From JANXQG01 sp963780045 (lineage in GTDB: Bacteria; Planctomycetota; Planctomycetia; Pirellulales; Thermoguttaceae), in NCBI GenBank assembly GCA_963780045.1, contig CAVZZZ010000004.1, positions 186,001-250,000 of the forward strand: 64,000 nucleotides of DNA. The letters are read 5' to 3'. Numbering within the stretch: position 1 is the first letter of the stretch; every line of letters starts with the position of its first letter. The notes beneath the pieces are model-generated. The model did not search any database and had not been told where the DNA came from. It was given only the letters and a program-made list of their open reading frames with translations. Shown one piece after another: positions 39,501-47,596 of this stretch. The position numbers were made by a program, and so were the translations under genes.

Positions 39501-40372
39501 CTACTTTCCCTGCGCCTCGCCCGGCGCCAGCTTCGCTTCCTCGCTGATCCACGGATCGGGCGACTTGGCAAGTTCAGCGAGGCGAAGGCGGACCTTTTCG
39601 CCGAGAGGATTCTTGCCGTCATCGATCGGATTCGCTTGATCACGGATGGAAAAGAATGCTGCCAGCCCGCGCAACTGCTGAATCCGCTCCGGCGAAGCGA
39701 GCAGCCCTTGCCAATCGGACCAGTCCGGCGGCGCCCTTTCGTCGATTGTCAACCCGGCGAGAGAACACGTCCTTAAGTGCGGCTCTGAGTCTCGCTGCGA
39801 AGCAATGCGACGTACCCGTCCTCGATGCGGTAAAACCTCTTCTCGTAATTGCCTCGCACGCCTTTCGTCTCCATCGTCAGGCATAACAGGCCGTGTTGAA
39901 TCTCGTCCCAGGCGGCAATGTCCGGCCGGTTTCGCTTTCCAAGATCACACCTGGTCGAGCGGAGCAAGAGGCCTGAGGAATCCAGCGCATGAACGAAGAA
40001 ACAGGAGCTTCCTGGAACGGCCAATGCTGGTTCCATTGCAACCACATAAAGCATTCGACTGCCGTCACGGTCGTTTGCGGCATGGACGAGCCAGCTCTCG
40101 TGGCCGAGAGAACACAACACCTTATGCCAGCCAATCAGTGTTTCTATCCAATAATCGACCTGCTGCCTCTCCTCCTCGGGCAATCTCCGTAAATCCTTGT
40201 CAACATACCCTTGCAGCCGCCAGAGGGCGTAGTGCCGCTGGACGATCGGCCAACTGCAGACGGCCGATAACGCCAGCGCCAATAACAGCGGCAGCAAAAG
40301 CAGCGTACGCAGGCTGTACTGATACCAGCGGCGCTTGGGCTTCGCGGCGAGTTGGGATTCGGATTCGGTCAT
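39501..40372 (-). CDS. Membrane-anchored protein of unknown function with planctomycete leader (frameshifted)
   Basis: About 290 residues. It starts MTESESQLAAKPKRRW, then YSLRTLLLLPLLLALALSAV, a leader/TM seen in many planctomycete proteins. The soluble part has no known motif. The frame changes near 39785: the first part would stop at 39773, while the second continues EPHLRTCSLAGLTIDERA to the end. It is flanked by two copies of a structured repeat in the same orientation. Function unknown. Confidence 0.55.
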
Positions 40373-40421
40373 GGCAGTTTCATTATAAGGCATCGGGGAT
40401 TGGTATTTGCGTCCGACGGCC

Positions 40422-40600
40422 GATGCCACCAGCTTGCCCGGTGGAGTTTCACGTTCGAAGCTACATAGCCGCCTCAATAAACCTTCCCTTCCCGCGTTCC
40501 GGCGGCGGCGGAGCCGCCGCCGGAACGCGGGACAAAAACGGAAGTAAGGTCGGCGCACGTAGCCGCGAACGTAACAATCCCCCGGACGAGCCGGGGGCAT
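40422..40600. repeat. Structured repeat element, copy 2
   Basis: Left hairpin GATGCCACCAGCTTGCCCGG, central stem CCCGCGTTCCGGCGGCGGCG and its partner, right hairpin CCCCCGGACGAGCCGGGGG. In copy 1 the central stem is based on CTCGATTCCCGG, so the bases differ but the complementarity holds, as expected for structure-preserving change. Confidence 0.88.
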
Positions 40601-40675
40601 TCATGGGTTTTCCGCCCCTTCCTCGCTCCTGACCCCCCAAAGGTCTGCCGCCTCGAAAAAATCTTTTCCGGCCTC

Positions 40676-40703
40676 TTGCATGCAATGTATACGTATGTAT
40701 ACT
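40676..40703 (+). promoter_or_regulatory. Candidate sigma-70 promoter TTGCAT-16-TATACT
   Basis: TTGCAT (40676-40681), 16-bp spacer, TATACT (40698-40703), 81 bp upstream of a short ORF at 40784. Confidence 0.5.
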
Positions 40704-40783
40704 AGTGCCTGTCTTTGGCTCGGCCCGATGGCCGCCAGTGCGACGGCTGTACCGTCGCCTCCGTATTGCGGAGCTTTACCATC

Positions 40784-40987
40784 ATGTTTCACCTCGAGGA
40801 GCGTTTCACGATTGTGATTTTGTCGAAGGGCCAAGTGGTCCGTCTGCTTGGCCGCGGTTATTCCCTGACGCTTGCGCTGGCACTGGTGCGTTCGGCGCGG
40901 CGGGCGCCGGAGCCGGACGGCGTTCCGGCGCTGGTGCCGCAGTGGTTCGATCACCAGATCGACGCCGCACCGCCCGGTTCGGCGTAG
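40784..40987 (+). CDS. Small protein of unknown function
   Basis: 67 residues, MFHLEERFTIVILSKGQVV..., with a mixed strand-helix N-terminus and a Pro-rich tail. Support is limited to a promoter-like sequence upstream, an ATG and a normal amino acid composition. It ends just before a TACTG-type repeat. No family recognised. Confidence 0.4.
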   Translation: MFHLEERFTIVILSKGQVVRLLGRGYSLTLALALVRSARRAPEPDGVPALVPQWFDHQIDAAPPGSA

Positions 40988-40989
40988 TG

Positions 40990-41016
40990 CGAGTACTCAG
41001 TACACAGTGCCGAGTA
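40990..41016. repeat. Short TACTC/GTACTG-type inverted repeat
   Basis: GAGTACTCAGTACACAGTGCCGAGTAC, a minimal member of the family seen at 28548-28722. It lies between the small plus-strand ORF and the convergent portal gene. Confidence 0.6.
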
Positions 41017-41093
41017 CGTTGTTGTCCTCCGGAAGCGGCCCGCGACCGATATGCTCGCCCGCCGGCCGCTTCCACCTTTCAGCCTTTCAGTTT

Positions 41094-42608
41094 TCAATTC
41101 CCTTCCATCCGCTCCCGCTCCTCCGCATACACCAGCCCGTTCCGTGCGGCGAAGGTGGCGCGGCTCATGACGCCGGAAGACAGAAGTATCTGGTCGGCCT
41201 GCACTTCCTGCAAGCGGTTCTCGCTCTTGATGAGCGGCGGCTCGGCCTGGACGCTCACCAGGTCCAACACGTCGTCGGCCGACGCGCCGGCAATCCGCCC
41301 TGCCGCGGCGGCGATGACCAACGCGCGTTCCATCACTTCCACGTCGGCCTCGATGAGCGCGGCCTGCATCTCCTCGAAGGTTTTTACGGCCGGGCCTTCG
41401 GCGACCATCGTGCTGGCATAGTTGGCGTTGCTGGCGTCGCCGGAAAGCATGTATTCGGGCATGCCCAGCGCGGCGGCGGCCGCCCGCAGCTCGGCCTGGA
41501 TCGCGGCCACGTTTTTGTCCACCGGGGCGGCCTCGCTGGGGAACTGGTAGTCGGTCGCGTCGGAGGCGTCGATGATCGCCGCGTAAGGATACATGCGTGC
41601 GGTGCGGACGCGATCCGTATTCATCTCGTTTCGCGGGACGCCCAATTCCAGCGCCTGCGAGAGCGTCTCCCGCGTGGCGTTGACGTGGCGGCGTATCATG
41701 GCGATGCGGGCACGGAACTCGACGATCCGCCCGGTCGCCTTCAACGTCCGTACGGCGTCGGTGAGGTGGCCCTGCAAGGCGTAGAAGACCGGCAGCCCGC
41801 GGGGGCTGGAAAGATCGACGTTGGCCGTCAGCCGCTGGATGTCGGCCGCGGTCACGGTCTCGCGAAGCTCCGTCACGGAGCCTTGCGGGTTGATGTCGCA
41901 GATCGCGTATTCCAGCGGCGTTTCCATGTCCAGCCCGCCCGTGTGCCGGGCGAAGCGGATGCCGAAGAACCAGCCGTCAACGGCCGTCGCGCCGGGCGGG
42001 TTCTGGATTTCCAGCGGCTCGACGAAGCGGACGCGGAGCAGGCCCGCCTCAACATCCGGGAAGAAGCGCAGAAATCGCTCGCCGTCGCGGTCCAGCCGCC
42101 GCACGGTCTCCTTTTGCCGCTGCGGCCAGCGGTTGACGCGGCAGAATTCGTCCAGCACCGCGCGGCAGTCGGCGAGGCGCTGTGCCTCATCCAAGCCCGA
42201 CGCGCCAGCGAGAGGTTTGTGTTGTCCACTGGCTTGCGCTTCGGGCTTCGATGTCGCCCGCCGCGGAACGACATCATACGTATGCCCGCTGCCGACGGTA
42301 TACGCCACGCGATTGCGGACGGCGCCGGCGGCGTATGGGTTGACGGCCAGGAACGCGCGGCTGCGGGCGCGAATCCAGCGGAACTCGGTCTCGTTGATGT
42401 AGGCGACGCTGGTGGCGCCGGGATAGAGATACGCCCGCGACGCGCCGAGCGTAGCATCGGGCAAACCAGGGGCGGCCGGGCCGGCGAGTTCGTCGCCAAA
42501 AGTGCCGATGTCGCTCATGTCGACCAGGCGGTCGAACATGTCGCAGTAGTCTTCCAGCAGGTCGAGCTGGCGGATGGCGCGGGAAAGGTCTTTGGTGGTT
42601 TCGGGCAT
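41094..42608 (-). CDS. Phage portal protein
   Basis: 504 residues. Forms the DNA entry ring at one vertex of a phage capsid. Evidence: the lambda-type layout with RIRARSRAFLAVNPYAAGAVRNRV at the N-terminus, then VRTARMYPYAAIIDASD, ALGMPEYMLSGDASNANYASTM (the conserved serine/asparagine-rich stretch) and acidic TFEEMQAALIEADVEVMERAL. At about 120-138 a repeat of the form KPEAQASG...AGASGLDE is inserted in frame. No capsid, terminase or protease gene follows. It reads as the last gene of a minus-strand phage-like cluster. Confidence 0.8.
   Translation of the reverse strand: MPETTKDLSRAIRQLDLLEDYCDMFDRLVDMSDIGTFGDELAGPAAPGLPDATLGASRAYLYPGATSVAYINETEFRWIRARSRAFLAVNPYAAGAVRNRVAYTVGSGHTYDVVPRRATSKPEAQASGQHKPLAGASGLDEAQRLADCRAVLDEFCRVNRWPQRQKETVRRLDRDGERFLRFFPDVEAGLLRVRFVEPLEIQNPPGATAVDGWFFGIRFARHTGGLDMETPLEYAICDINPQGSVTELRETVTAADIQRLTANVDLSSPRGLPVFYALQGHLTDAVRTLKATGRIVEFRARIAMIRRHVNATRETLSQALELGVPRNEMNTDRVRTARMYPYAAIIDASDATDYQFPSEAAPVDKNVAAIQAELRAAAAALGMPEYMLSGDASNANYASTMVAEGPAVKTFEEMQAALIEADVEVMERALVIAAAAGRIAGASADDVLDLVSVQAEPPLIKSENRLQEVQADQILLSSGVMSRATFAARNGLVYAEERERMEGN
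42192..42249. repeat. In-frame hairpin repeat inside the portal gene
   Basis: AAGCCCGACGCGCCAGCGAG against CTGGCTTGCGCTTCGGGCTT with a 17-bp middle. Encodes SKPEAQASG...LAGASGLDEAQ on the minus strand without a stop. Confidence 0.75.
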
Positions 42609-42635
42609 GATGGGTCCTTGGGTTGGGGGTTCACG

Positions 42636-42675
42636 ATTAGATTTGAGATTTCAAATTTGAAATTTCAAATTTGTT
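42636..42675. repeat. AT-rich hairpin GAAATTTCAAATTTG units
   Basis: Nearly perfect palindromic tandem: TTTGAGATTTCAAATTTGAAATTTCAAATTTG. It lies in the gap upstream of the portal start. A long relative is at 47445-47583. Confidence 0.8.
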
Positions 42676-42703
42676 GTGGAAGGCTCTCGACTTGGGTTAT
42701 AAT
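42674..42703 (+). promoter_or_regulatory. Candidate promoter TTGTGG-18-TATAAT
   Basis: TTGTGG (42674-42679) and TATAAT (42698-42703), 30 bp upstream of the ATG at 42734, directly adjoining the AT-rich hairpin. Confidence 0.45.
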
Positions 42704-42733
42704 TCGCTGTTCTGACGCAGAATGGAGGAAACG

Positions 42734-42958
42734 ATGGACAAGCGAGACGTCCCGTTGCTCGTGATGTATGGAGTAGTATTTTGCGGAGTTGTCTTTGGCA
42801 TCGTGGGGATCATCCGGAGGGAAGTCCGCCTTACTCCTCACATCGTGCTTAAAGGCTGGAACGCGGTCTTGACGGGCATCATAGCAATACTCGCGGCCCT
42901 CGCCTTATGGGGTCTCTATTGGTGGTTGAGCGGACCGCAGATTTATGGAAACCTCTAG
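42734..42958 (+). CDS. Small two-span membrane protein
   Basis: 74 residues from MDKRDVPLLVMYG. Two clear hydrophobic spans (LLVMYGVVFCGVVFGIVGI and LTGIIAILAALALWGLYWWL) joined by a basic loop. It stands on the opposite strand to the phage-like cluster and has its own promoter-like sequence. Function unknown. Confidence 0.65.
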   Translation: MDKRDVPLLVMYGVVFCGVVFGIVGIIRREVRLTPHIVLKGWNAVLTGIIAILAALALWGLYWWLSGPQIYGNL

Positions 42959-43002
42959 CAAGTCCTGCAAGTGCTCTCATTTTTCTGTCATTCATGTTTC
43001 TG

Positions 43003-44196
43003 TCATTTCGTCCTTTCAAACGTCGCTACGCATCTTCCGGCTGAACTTCCGCCAATCGCGCCGCCGCGGAAACGGGTGTGGGCTGTGGCGTGCGGTTGGC
43101 GGGTGTAGCCGGCGCGGCGGAGCACGGCCAGTTTCCAATAAGGATCGGCGGCCAGGGCGCGGAGCATGGCGGGATGCCCGGTCGTGATCCGCAGCCGTGG
43201 ATAAAGCTCGGCGACGGTGCGAAGCATCGCCCGTCCGATGCCTATGCCTTGGTAGTCCGGAAGCACGACCAGCCGCGAGATCCGCCACACGCCCCGGCGG
43301 CCGATGGCGGAGAGGACGGCGAGGAAGGCGACGGGAGTTGTAGGATGGACCTCCGAGTCCGTCCACTCGCCGGGTGGCACGTCCCTGAGCTTGCGAAGGG
43401 CGTGTTTTCCGGCGCAACACGCCCTTCGCTTGGAGCTCAGGGACGTGCCACCCACCATGCCTTCCAGCAATCCGACATAGCAATGCGCGGACCGGTTCAA
43501 CTCGCCGCTCAGATAGTGATGACGCGCAAAGGCGGGCCAAGCGTCGGGCGTGGCGCGGTGAAGGCGGAGCCGCAAACGAGGTCGCCGAAGACGCCCTCGC
43601 GTCAAGTGGCCGGTTGCCATGTCGAGCACCCAATCGGCTTGGAGCCACTGGGCCACGTCGTAATGGCAGGTGACGGCGACGAAGTGCTTTTCAGGCATCC
43701 TCCGCACGGCCTTGGCAACCGCCGCGGCGCCGATGCGGGCGACGGTGCGATCGACGACGCTGGTGAACTCGTCAAAGACCACGCGATGCTTGCGCGTTAA
43801 GAGTGCCCGCGCCAAGTCGCAGCGAAAGCGCTCGCCCTGGGAAAGGACGCGATATGGCTTGATCCACGCCGGCGGCGAACTGAAGCCGACGGCGGTGAGC
43901 ATGGCCGTGATCTCCTTGATCGAGCGGCGGCCGAAGCAATCGACCACGGCGCGATTGCGCGGCCAGCGGGCCGCGCCGTCCAACCTGCCGAAAACCGTTC
44001 GAGCAATCGTCGACTTGCCGCTGCCGGAAGGACCCACGATGAGGCCGATCTGCCAAGGCTCGTCGTCACCCGGCAATTCCGCGGCGAAACGAACGCTTGC
44101 GGTTTCGCGCTGGGGCAAGTCGAACATGCCTTGCACCTGGCTGACGCGGAACGACGGTCGGATTTCGCAGGAAACTACAGTATCAACGCGCGGCAT
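43003..44196 (-). CDS. ABC-type ATPase fused to a GNAT acetyltransferase
   Basis: 397 residues. N-terminal ATPase: GPSGSGKST (Walker A, about 54-62), LSQGERFRCDLARAL (ABC signature, Q-G-E variant) and RVVFDEFTSVVD (Walker B, with D-E). C-terminal GNAT: RISRLVVLPDYQGIGIGRAML, the acetyl-CoA loop Q-x-x-G-I-G. Between them at about 255-290 lies an in-frame repeat block (KRRACCAGKHALRKLRD). The two-domain fusion is known from mobile elements and phages; substrates are unknown. It overlaps the preceding small gene by about 22 bp. Confidence 0.82.
   Translation of the reverse strand: MPRVDTVVSCEIRPSFRVSQVQGMFDLPQRETASVRFAAELPGDDEPWQIGLIVGPSGSGKSTIARTVFGRLDGAARWPRNRAVVDCFGRRSIKEITAMLTAVGFSSPPAWIKPYRVLSQGERFRCDLARALLTRKHRVVFDEFTSVVDRTVARIGAAAVAKAVRRMPEKHFVAVTCHYDVAQWLQADWVLDMATGHLTRGRLRRPRLRLRLHRATPDAWPAFARHHYLSGELNRSAHCYVGLLEGMVGGTSLSSKRRACCAGKHALRKLRDVPPGEWTDSEVHPTTPVAFLAVLSAIGRRGVWRISRLVVLPDYQGIGIGRAMLRTVAELYPRLRITTGHPAMLRALAADPYWKLAVLRRAGYTRQPHATAHTRFRGGAIGGSSAGRCVATFERTK
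43341..43453. repeat. Composite in-frame repeat inside the ABC-GNAT gene
   Basis: A half of the GGACCTCCGAGTCCGTC family (43341-43365) is followed by a full copy of the GGTGGCACGTCCCTGAG hairpin (43372-43453). Together they add about 38 codons at the junction between the ATPase and GNAT modules, with no stop and no frame loss. Confidence 0.85.
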
Positions 44197-44429
44197 CGGT
44201 AACCTCGGTTTTGCAATTCGCGGTAAAGGCGCTCCTGGTCTTTCTCATCGCGGCACTCGATGAGCAGTTGCCAAAGCTCGGGAAGGGCTTTCCTTGGTGG
44301 GCGCTTTTTAGCCTCGGGGCGGTCGAGGGGGGAAGAAAGCGAGAAGGGAAGAGGAGGAGACGGGGAGAGGCGAGACTTCTCCCTTTCTCCCCTTCCCCTG
44401 ATCTCCCTTTCTCCCTTTCTTGTCGCCAT
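44175..44429 (-). CDS. Small protein, one third repeat-derived
   Basis: 84 residues. MATRK is followed by about 30 residues coded by a purine/pyrimidine hairpin (GEREIRGRGEREKS and SPSPPLPFSLSS), then a normal helical segment (ALPELWQLLIECRDEKDQERLYRELQNRGYRCRALIL). The helical part looks like the real domain; its charged pattern could contact nucleic acid or a partner. It starts 5 bp after the glycosyltransferase stop and overlaps the ABC-GNAT start. Family not recognised. Confidence 0.5.
   Translation of the reverse strand: MATRKGEREIRGRGEREKSRLSPSPPLPFSLSSPLDRPEAKKRPPRKALPELWQLLIECRDEKDQERLYRELQNRGYRCRALIL
44327..44421. repeat. Purine/pyrimidine hairpin, AGAAAGGG family, inside a small gene
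   Basis: The plus strand reads GGGGGGAAGAAAGCGAGAAGG..., then TTCTCCCTTTCTCCCCTTCC... It contributes most of the N-terminal third of the gene at 44175-44429. Confidence 0.85.
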
Positions 44430-44434
44430 GTTCG

Positions 44435-45167
44435 TTACCACCGTTTCGTCCTCCGTCCTTGCCAGTTCGCGCCGATCGGGGCACGCTGGGATTGCAGGTG
44501 GTAGACGAACATGCCGGGCAATAGCAGCCGCTTGCGCGGGCCATTGCAGGGCGAAGAGCACGTCGCTGTGCTCGGCCGAGCCTTGGCTGTCGTGATACCG
44601 CCGCGCGCGGTGCTTCGCGTGCCAAAGCTGGAAGTAGCCGATCGGACAGTAGCCGTACTCGTTGTGCAAGAGCCGTGCGCCCAGCGGCAGCGGCGGGCCG
44701 CCGACGAGGTACTTGTGGCGATATTGCCGCCGGAAGCTGCCGTGATCTTGCAGCCGCCGCCACGCCGAACGGCCGACAACCTCCAGGCGATCGGCGCCGT
44801 AAATGCAATCGGCGTCCAGCCGGCTCTTGCCGAGCACCCAGCGGATGCGGTCGGGCAGAGCGACGTCGGCGTCCAGGTGCGCGATCCAGCCGCGATGCCG
44901 CAGGTGGGCCAGGCCGAGATTGACCAGCAGACCCTTGTTGAAGGCCGCGCCGTCGTCGCGGTGATGGTCCGTCCGCACGCACGTAACGCCGTGCCGCGCG
45001 CAGACGGCCTGCGTGGCAGCGTCGTCGTAGGAAGTGACCACGACGAAGTTATCGAAGTGGTCAAGGTTTTTCAGGAGCGTCGTCTCAAGGAAGTCGCCGT
45101 AACCGACCGAGACGGTGACGCCCTCGAGGTAGAAGCCGTGGGAAGTGGAAGGGGTGGGGTGGTACAT
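44435..45167 (-). CDS. Glycosyltransferase-like protein of the phage-like cluster (frameshifted)
   Basis: About 243 residues. GT-A features: VVVTSYDDAATQAVCARHG near the N-terminus, FNKGLLVNLGLAHL and WIAHLDADVALPD (DxD metal site). It ends GMFVYHLQSQRAPIGANWQG...KRW after a frame change near 44540. The alternative frame would fuse it to the next gene, which I reject. N-terminal MYHPTPSTSHGFYLEGVTVSVGYGDFL. Resembles phage-encoded glycosyltransferases. Target unknown. Confidence 0.68.
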
Positions 45168-45207
45168 GGGGTCAAATCTGAGGGTTGGGGTTTGGTTGTG
45201 CAGGGGA

Positions 45208-45272
45208 TGAGAGGGGAGTGGAGAAGGGGAAAGGGAGAATCGTCTCCCCTCGCACCTCTCCCTTCTCCCCTC
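45208..45272. repeat. Purine/pyrimidine hairpin, AGAAGGGG family
   Basis: GAGAGGGGAGTGGAGAAGGGGAAAGGGAGA on the left, TCTCCCCTCGCACCTCTCCCTTCTCCCC on the right. It fills the gap between the glycosyltransferase and the papain-like protease gene. Confidence 0.85.
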
Positions 45273-45284
45273 CGCGCCTTTTCG

Positions 45285-46094
45285 CTACTCTTCACTCGCC
45301 GTCACGATCACCGCCGCCGCCGCGCCGTCCGGCGTGGCGCGGTCTTCGGTCAGGCAGGCGAAACCGTTGGCGCCCGTCGTGGGCCAGTCGGTGCCCCAGG
45401 AGTTCTGGAACAACACGCCGACCGAGCCGTCGGGAAGGATCACCGGATCGAGGAAACACACGAGGTGCCCCCACCAGTCCAGCCCGGCGGCCACCGGAAT
45501 GCGGTTCAGCAGACAGGTGATAACGTCATCGAACGACGTGCCGATGTCGTACCACTGCACGGCCTCGTGCAGCCGGGCGTTCTGCTGCCAGCCCGGCTTC
45601 CAGCGGTTGGGCTGGAGGCTGTGCGGCGCGTCCATGTAGGCCGATTCGCACGCGCCGGCGTCTTGCAATTGCCCGAACGCCTCGCCGGCGTAGCCGCCTT
45701 CGTCGCGCCAGCCGGTGCAAGGGCCGCCGACGCTTTCAGGCGAGAGGTCGTGAAACGGCAGGCCCATCGTCGCGCGGCGGACTTCCACCGTCCGCGTCGA
45801 ACCGTAGACCCAGCAGTAGCCCAGGCCGTTTTGGTCCTTGGCCGCGATGCCTTGCTGCTTGACGAGATCGGAGAGGAACGAGCCTTGCCCTGCGCGGATG
45901 CGGTCTTTCCACTCGCTCCGCGGGATCGTGCGGGCGATCGGGCTGCCGGCGCGAAACTGGTGCGGCCGGTCCGGGCGTTGCCAACCGCGGTAGCCGAAGC
46001 TGCCGCCGACCCGCTGCGCGGGTGCCCCGTTCCCGCCCGCGCAGAACTCGCGGGCATTGGCGTCGGAGATGATGAGATAGGGGAAGGAAGACAT
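45285..46094 (-). CDS. Papain-like (C1) cysteine protease in the phage-like cluster
   Basis: 269 residues, no signal peptide. Motifs fit C1 peptidases: QNGLGYCWVYGS (oxyanion Gln and catalytic Cys), GLDWWGHLVCFLDPV (catalytic His) and FQNSWGTDWP (catalytic Asn). The N-terminal 70 residues carry GSFGYRGWQRPDRP. Position between phage-like genes suggests maturation or host-cell degradation, but that is inference. Intact frame. Confidence 0.78.
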   Translation of the reverse strand: MSSFPYLIISDANAREFCAGGNGAPAQRVGGSFGYRGWQRPDRPHQFRAGSPIARTIPRSEWKDRIRAGQGSFLSDLVKQQGIAAKDQNGLGYCWVYGSTRTVEVRRATMGLPFHDLSPESVGGPCTGWRDEGGYAGEAFGQLQDAGACESAYMDAPHSLQPNRWKPGWQQNARLHEAVQWYDIGTSFDDVITCLLNRIPVAAGLDWWGHLVCFLDPVILPDGSVGVLFQNSWGTDWPTTGANGFACLTEDRATPDGAAAAVIVTASEE

Positions 46095-46112
46095 AGTGGG
46101 GGTCCTTGGGGT

Positions 46113-46189
46113 TAGTGTTCAGTGTTCAGTTTTCAGTGTTCCGTTAGGGCCGTGTTCTGCTGAACACTGAAAACTGAACACTGAAAACT
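46113..46189. repeat. Hairpin repeat, GTTCAGTTTTCAGT family, copy 1
   Basis: TTAGTGTTCAGTGTTCAGTTTTCAGT on the left, ACTGAAAACTGAACACTGAAAAC on the right. Fills the gap between two cluster genes. Confidence 0.9.
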
Positions 46190-46195
46190 CCTCGT

Positions 46196-47001
46196 TTACT
46201 CTCCGCCGAACTTCTTCAGCAGCGCGAGCGTCTCGTCCACGCTGCCGGGCCAGGTTTGGTCGATGACCGTCTGGCCGGCCTCGTTCACGACCATGAGCCA
46301 GGGCGCCGGTTTGGCGTGGGCAGCGTGGAAGATGCCGTGCCAAACGGCCGGCAACGCGGAAACGTCGGCCGTCGCGGGCAGGAAACGATAGGAAGCGGTG
46401 TGCGCCGCGCCGAGCGGACAAACGCCGTTGGCGCAGTTGGACTCCACCGGGCAGTGCTTCTCCAAATAGCTCCGCAGCACGGGCGCGACGACGATCGCTT
46501 GCTGTGCCGCCGGCATATCAGCCAACGTCGTCGGGTTGTAAGTGAACAGCACGCGGAGGTTCGACGTTTGCGGCTGCGGCGCCGGCGGACTCGGTTGCGG
46601 CGCCGGGCCGGGCGAGGGCGTCGGCGGAACGGTGCCGGCAACGGCGGCAGCGGGTCGGCCAGCGGCAGCAGCGCGTAGTTGCATTCTTGATCGAGACCGA
46701 CGGCGGCATGCGCAGTGAGCGTGCCGGCGCTCGACATGAAGGCGAACGTGGCCGTACGGCCGTCGTTCAGCCCCAGCCGCGCCTTCTGCACCGCAATGGT
46801 GGCATTCGCCGTTGGGGTTCCGGCTTTAGCCGGCCGCGCTGGAGTTCCGGCTTTAGCCGGCGAAGCGTGCGGTTCGCCCGCCGTTTCCGGGCGACGTTCC
46901 GCGGCCGGTTGGATCAAGGGCGATTCGAAGACGACAGCCGCAGCCACCAGGGCCGCGGCAAGGAGAGAAAGAAGGGAGAGGATGGATTGCTTGGTAGTCA
47001 T
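46196..47001 (-). CDS. Membrane-anchored protein of unknown function, possible thioredoxin-like fold (frameshifted)
   Basis: About 268 residues. An N-terminal membrane span (SILSLLSLLAAALVAAAVVF) precedes a Pro/Ala-rich region with two AKAGTP repeats (in-frame GGCTTTAGCCGG hairpins, 46814-46862). After a frame change near 46630, in a Pro-rich stretch, the C-terminal domain runs LRVLFTYNPTTLADMPA ... PAPWLMVVNEAGQTVIDQTW. It alternates strand and helix like a thioredoxin fold but lacks the usual CxxC at the expected site. Function unknown. Confidence 0.55.
46814..46862. repeat. In-frame tandem GTTCCGGCTTTAGCCGG hairpins
   Basis: Two copies of GTTCCGGCTTTAGCCGG, each self-complementary, encoding AKAGTP twice in the linker of the gene at 46196-47001. 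Confidence 0.8.
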
Positions 47002-47005
47002 GGTA

Positions 47006-47108
47006 GTTTTCAGTGTTCTGTTTTCAGTTTTCAGTAAGTGGGGGCGGGGCTCAGTCTTCAGGTCCAGTTTTCAGCGCGCTTACCACTGAAAACTGAACAC
47101 TGAAAACT
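47006..47108. repeat. Hairpin repeat, GTTCAGTTTTCAGT family, copy 2
   Basis: Left TTTTCAGTGTTCTGTTTTCAG, right CTGAAAACTGAACACTGAAAAC, with an extra partial unit in the middle. Fills the gap between two cluster genes. Confidence 0.9.
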
Positions 47109-47118
47109 TCACACTCTG

Positions 47119-47409
47119 TTACTGCTGTTTCGTCACCGCGATCAGGATCGTGGCTACGACGCCGACCCACGAAGGGAGCGTCACGCCGGCTGCCTGCAAT
47201 GCGGCGAGGATGGCGGGCAGACTTGTAGCGCCGGCCTCGACGAGGCCGACGATCTTCTGCACCAGCGGCCCGAAGGCCGCCTGAAGGCTGGCGATCACTT
47301 TGCCCGCGGCAAGCTGCGGCTCCGCGCGGACGCCTTCGGCCACCGCCGCGGCGATCGCCTGGCAGGCCTCGATTTCGCTGAGGGCAAAGACGGAAGTAAA
47401 CTCGGACAT
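47119..47409 (-). CDS. Small protein with C-terminal membrane span (phage-like cluster)
   Basis: 96 residues, MSEFTSVFALSEIEACQAI..., mostly amphipathic helix rich in Ala, then a hydrophobic C-terminal span (WVGVVATILIAVTKQQ). The size, Ala-rich helices and single span fit a phage membrane or holin-like protein, without proof. The start is placed at 47409 (GGAGACTTCC before it). Confidence 0.55.
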   Translation of the reverse strand: MSEFTSVFALSEIEACQAIAAAVAEGVRAEPQLAAGKVIASLQAAFGPLVQKIVGLVEAGATSLPAILAALQAAGVTLPSWVGVVATILIAVTKQQ

Positions 47410-47444
47410 GGAAGTCTCCTTTGGGTTAAGGGTTGGGTAACGAA

Positions 47445-47583
47445 CGACAAAATGCGAAATTGGAAAATCCGAAATTCGAGACAAATCACAACAAGGAATC
47501 TCAAATCTTCAAGAACGTTTGAGCCATTCCGTCGAATTTGGTTTTTGTTTCGGATTTCGTGCTTGTTGTTTGGGATTTCTTGC
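47445..47583. repeat. AT-rich inverted repeat, AAATCCGAAATTC family
   Basis: Left GCGAAATTGGAAAATCCGAAATTCG, right CGAATTTGGTTTTTGTTTCGG and GGATTTC, with imperfect pairing over about 135 bp. Fills the gap between the small membrane protein and the sigma-factor gene. Confidence 0.75.
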
Positions 47584-47596
47584 CGGCGGTTGCTTC

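Noticed and set aside
39292..40600. The structured element pair as a composite transposon
   Set aside because: No transposase is encoded between or near the copies and no target-site duplication was visible; direct repeats alone are not enough.
44175..45167. One 330-residue glycosyltransferase including the purine/pyrimidine repeat and helical tail
   Set aside because: The conserved frame of the glycosyltransferase ends at 44435; the longer reading only arises from a frame change at about 44540.
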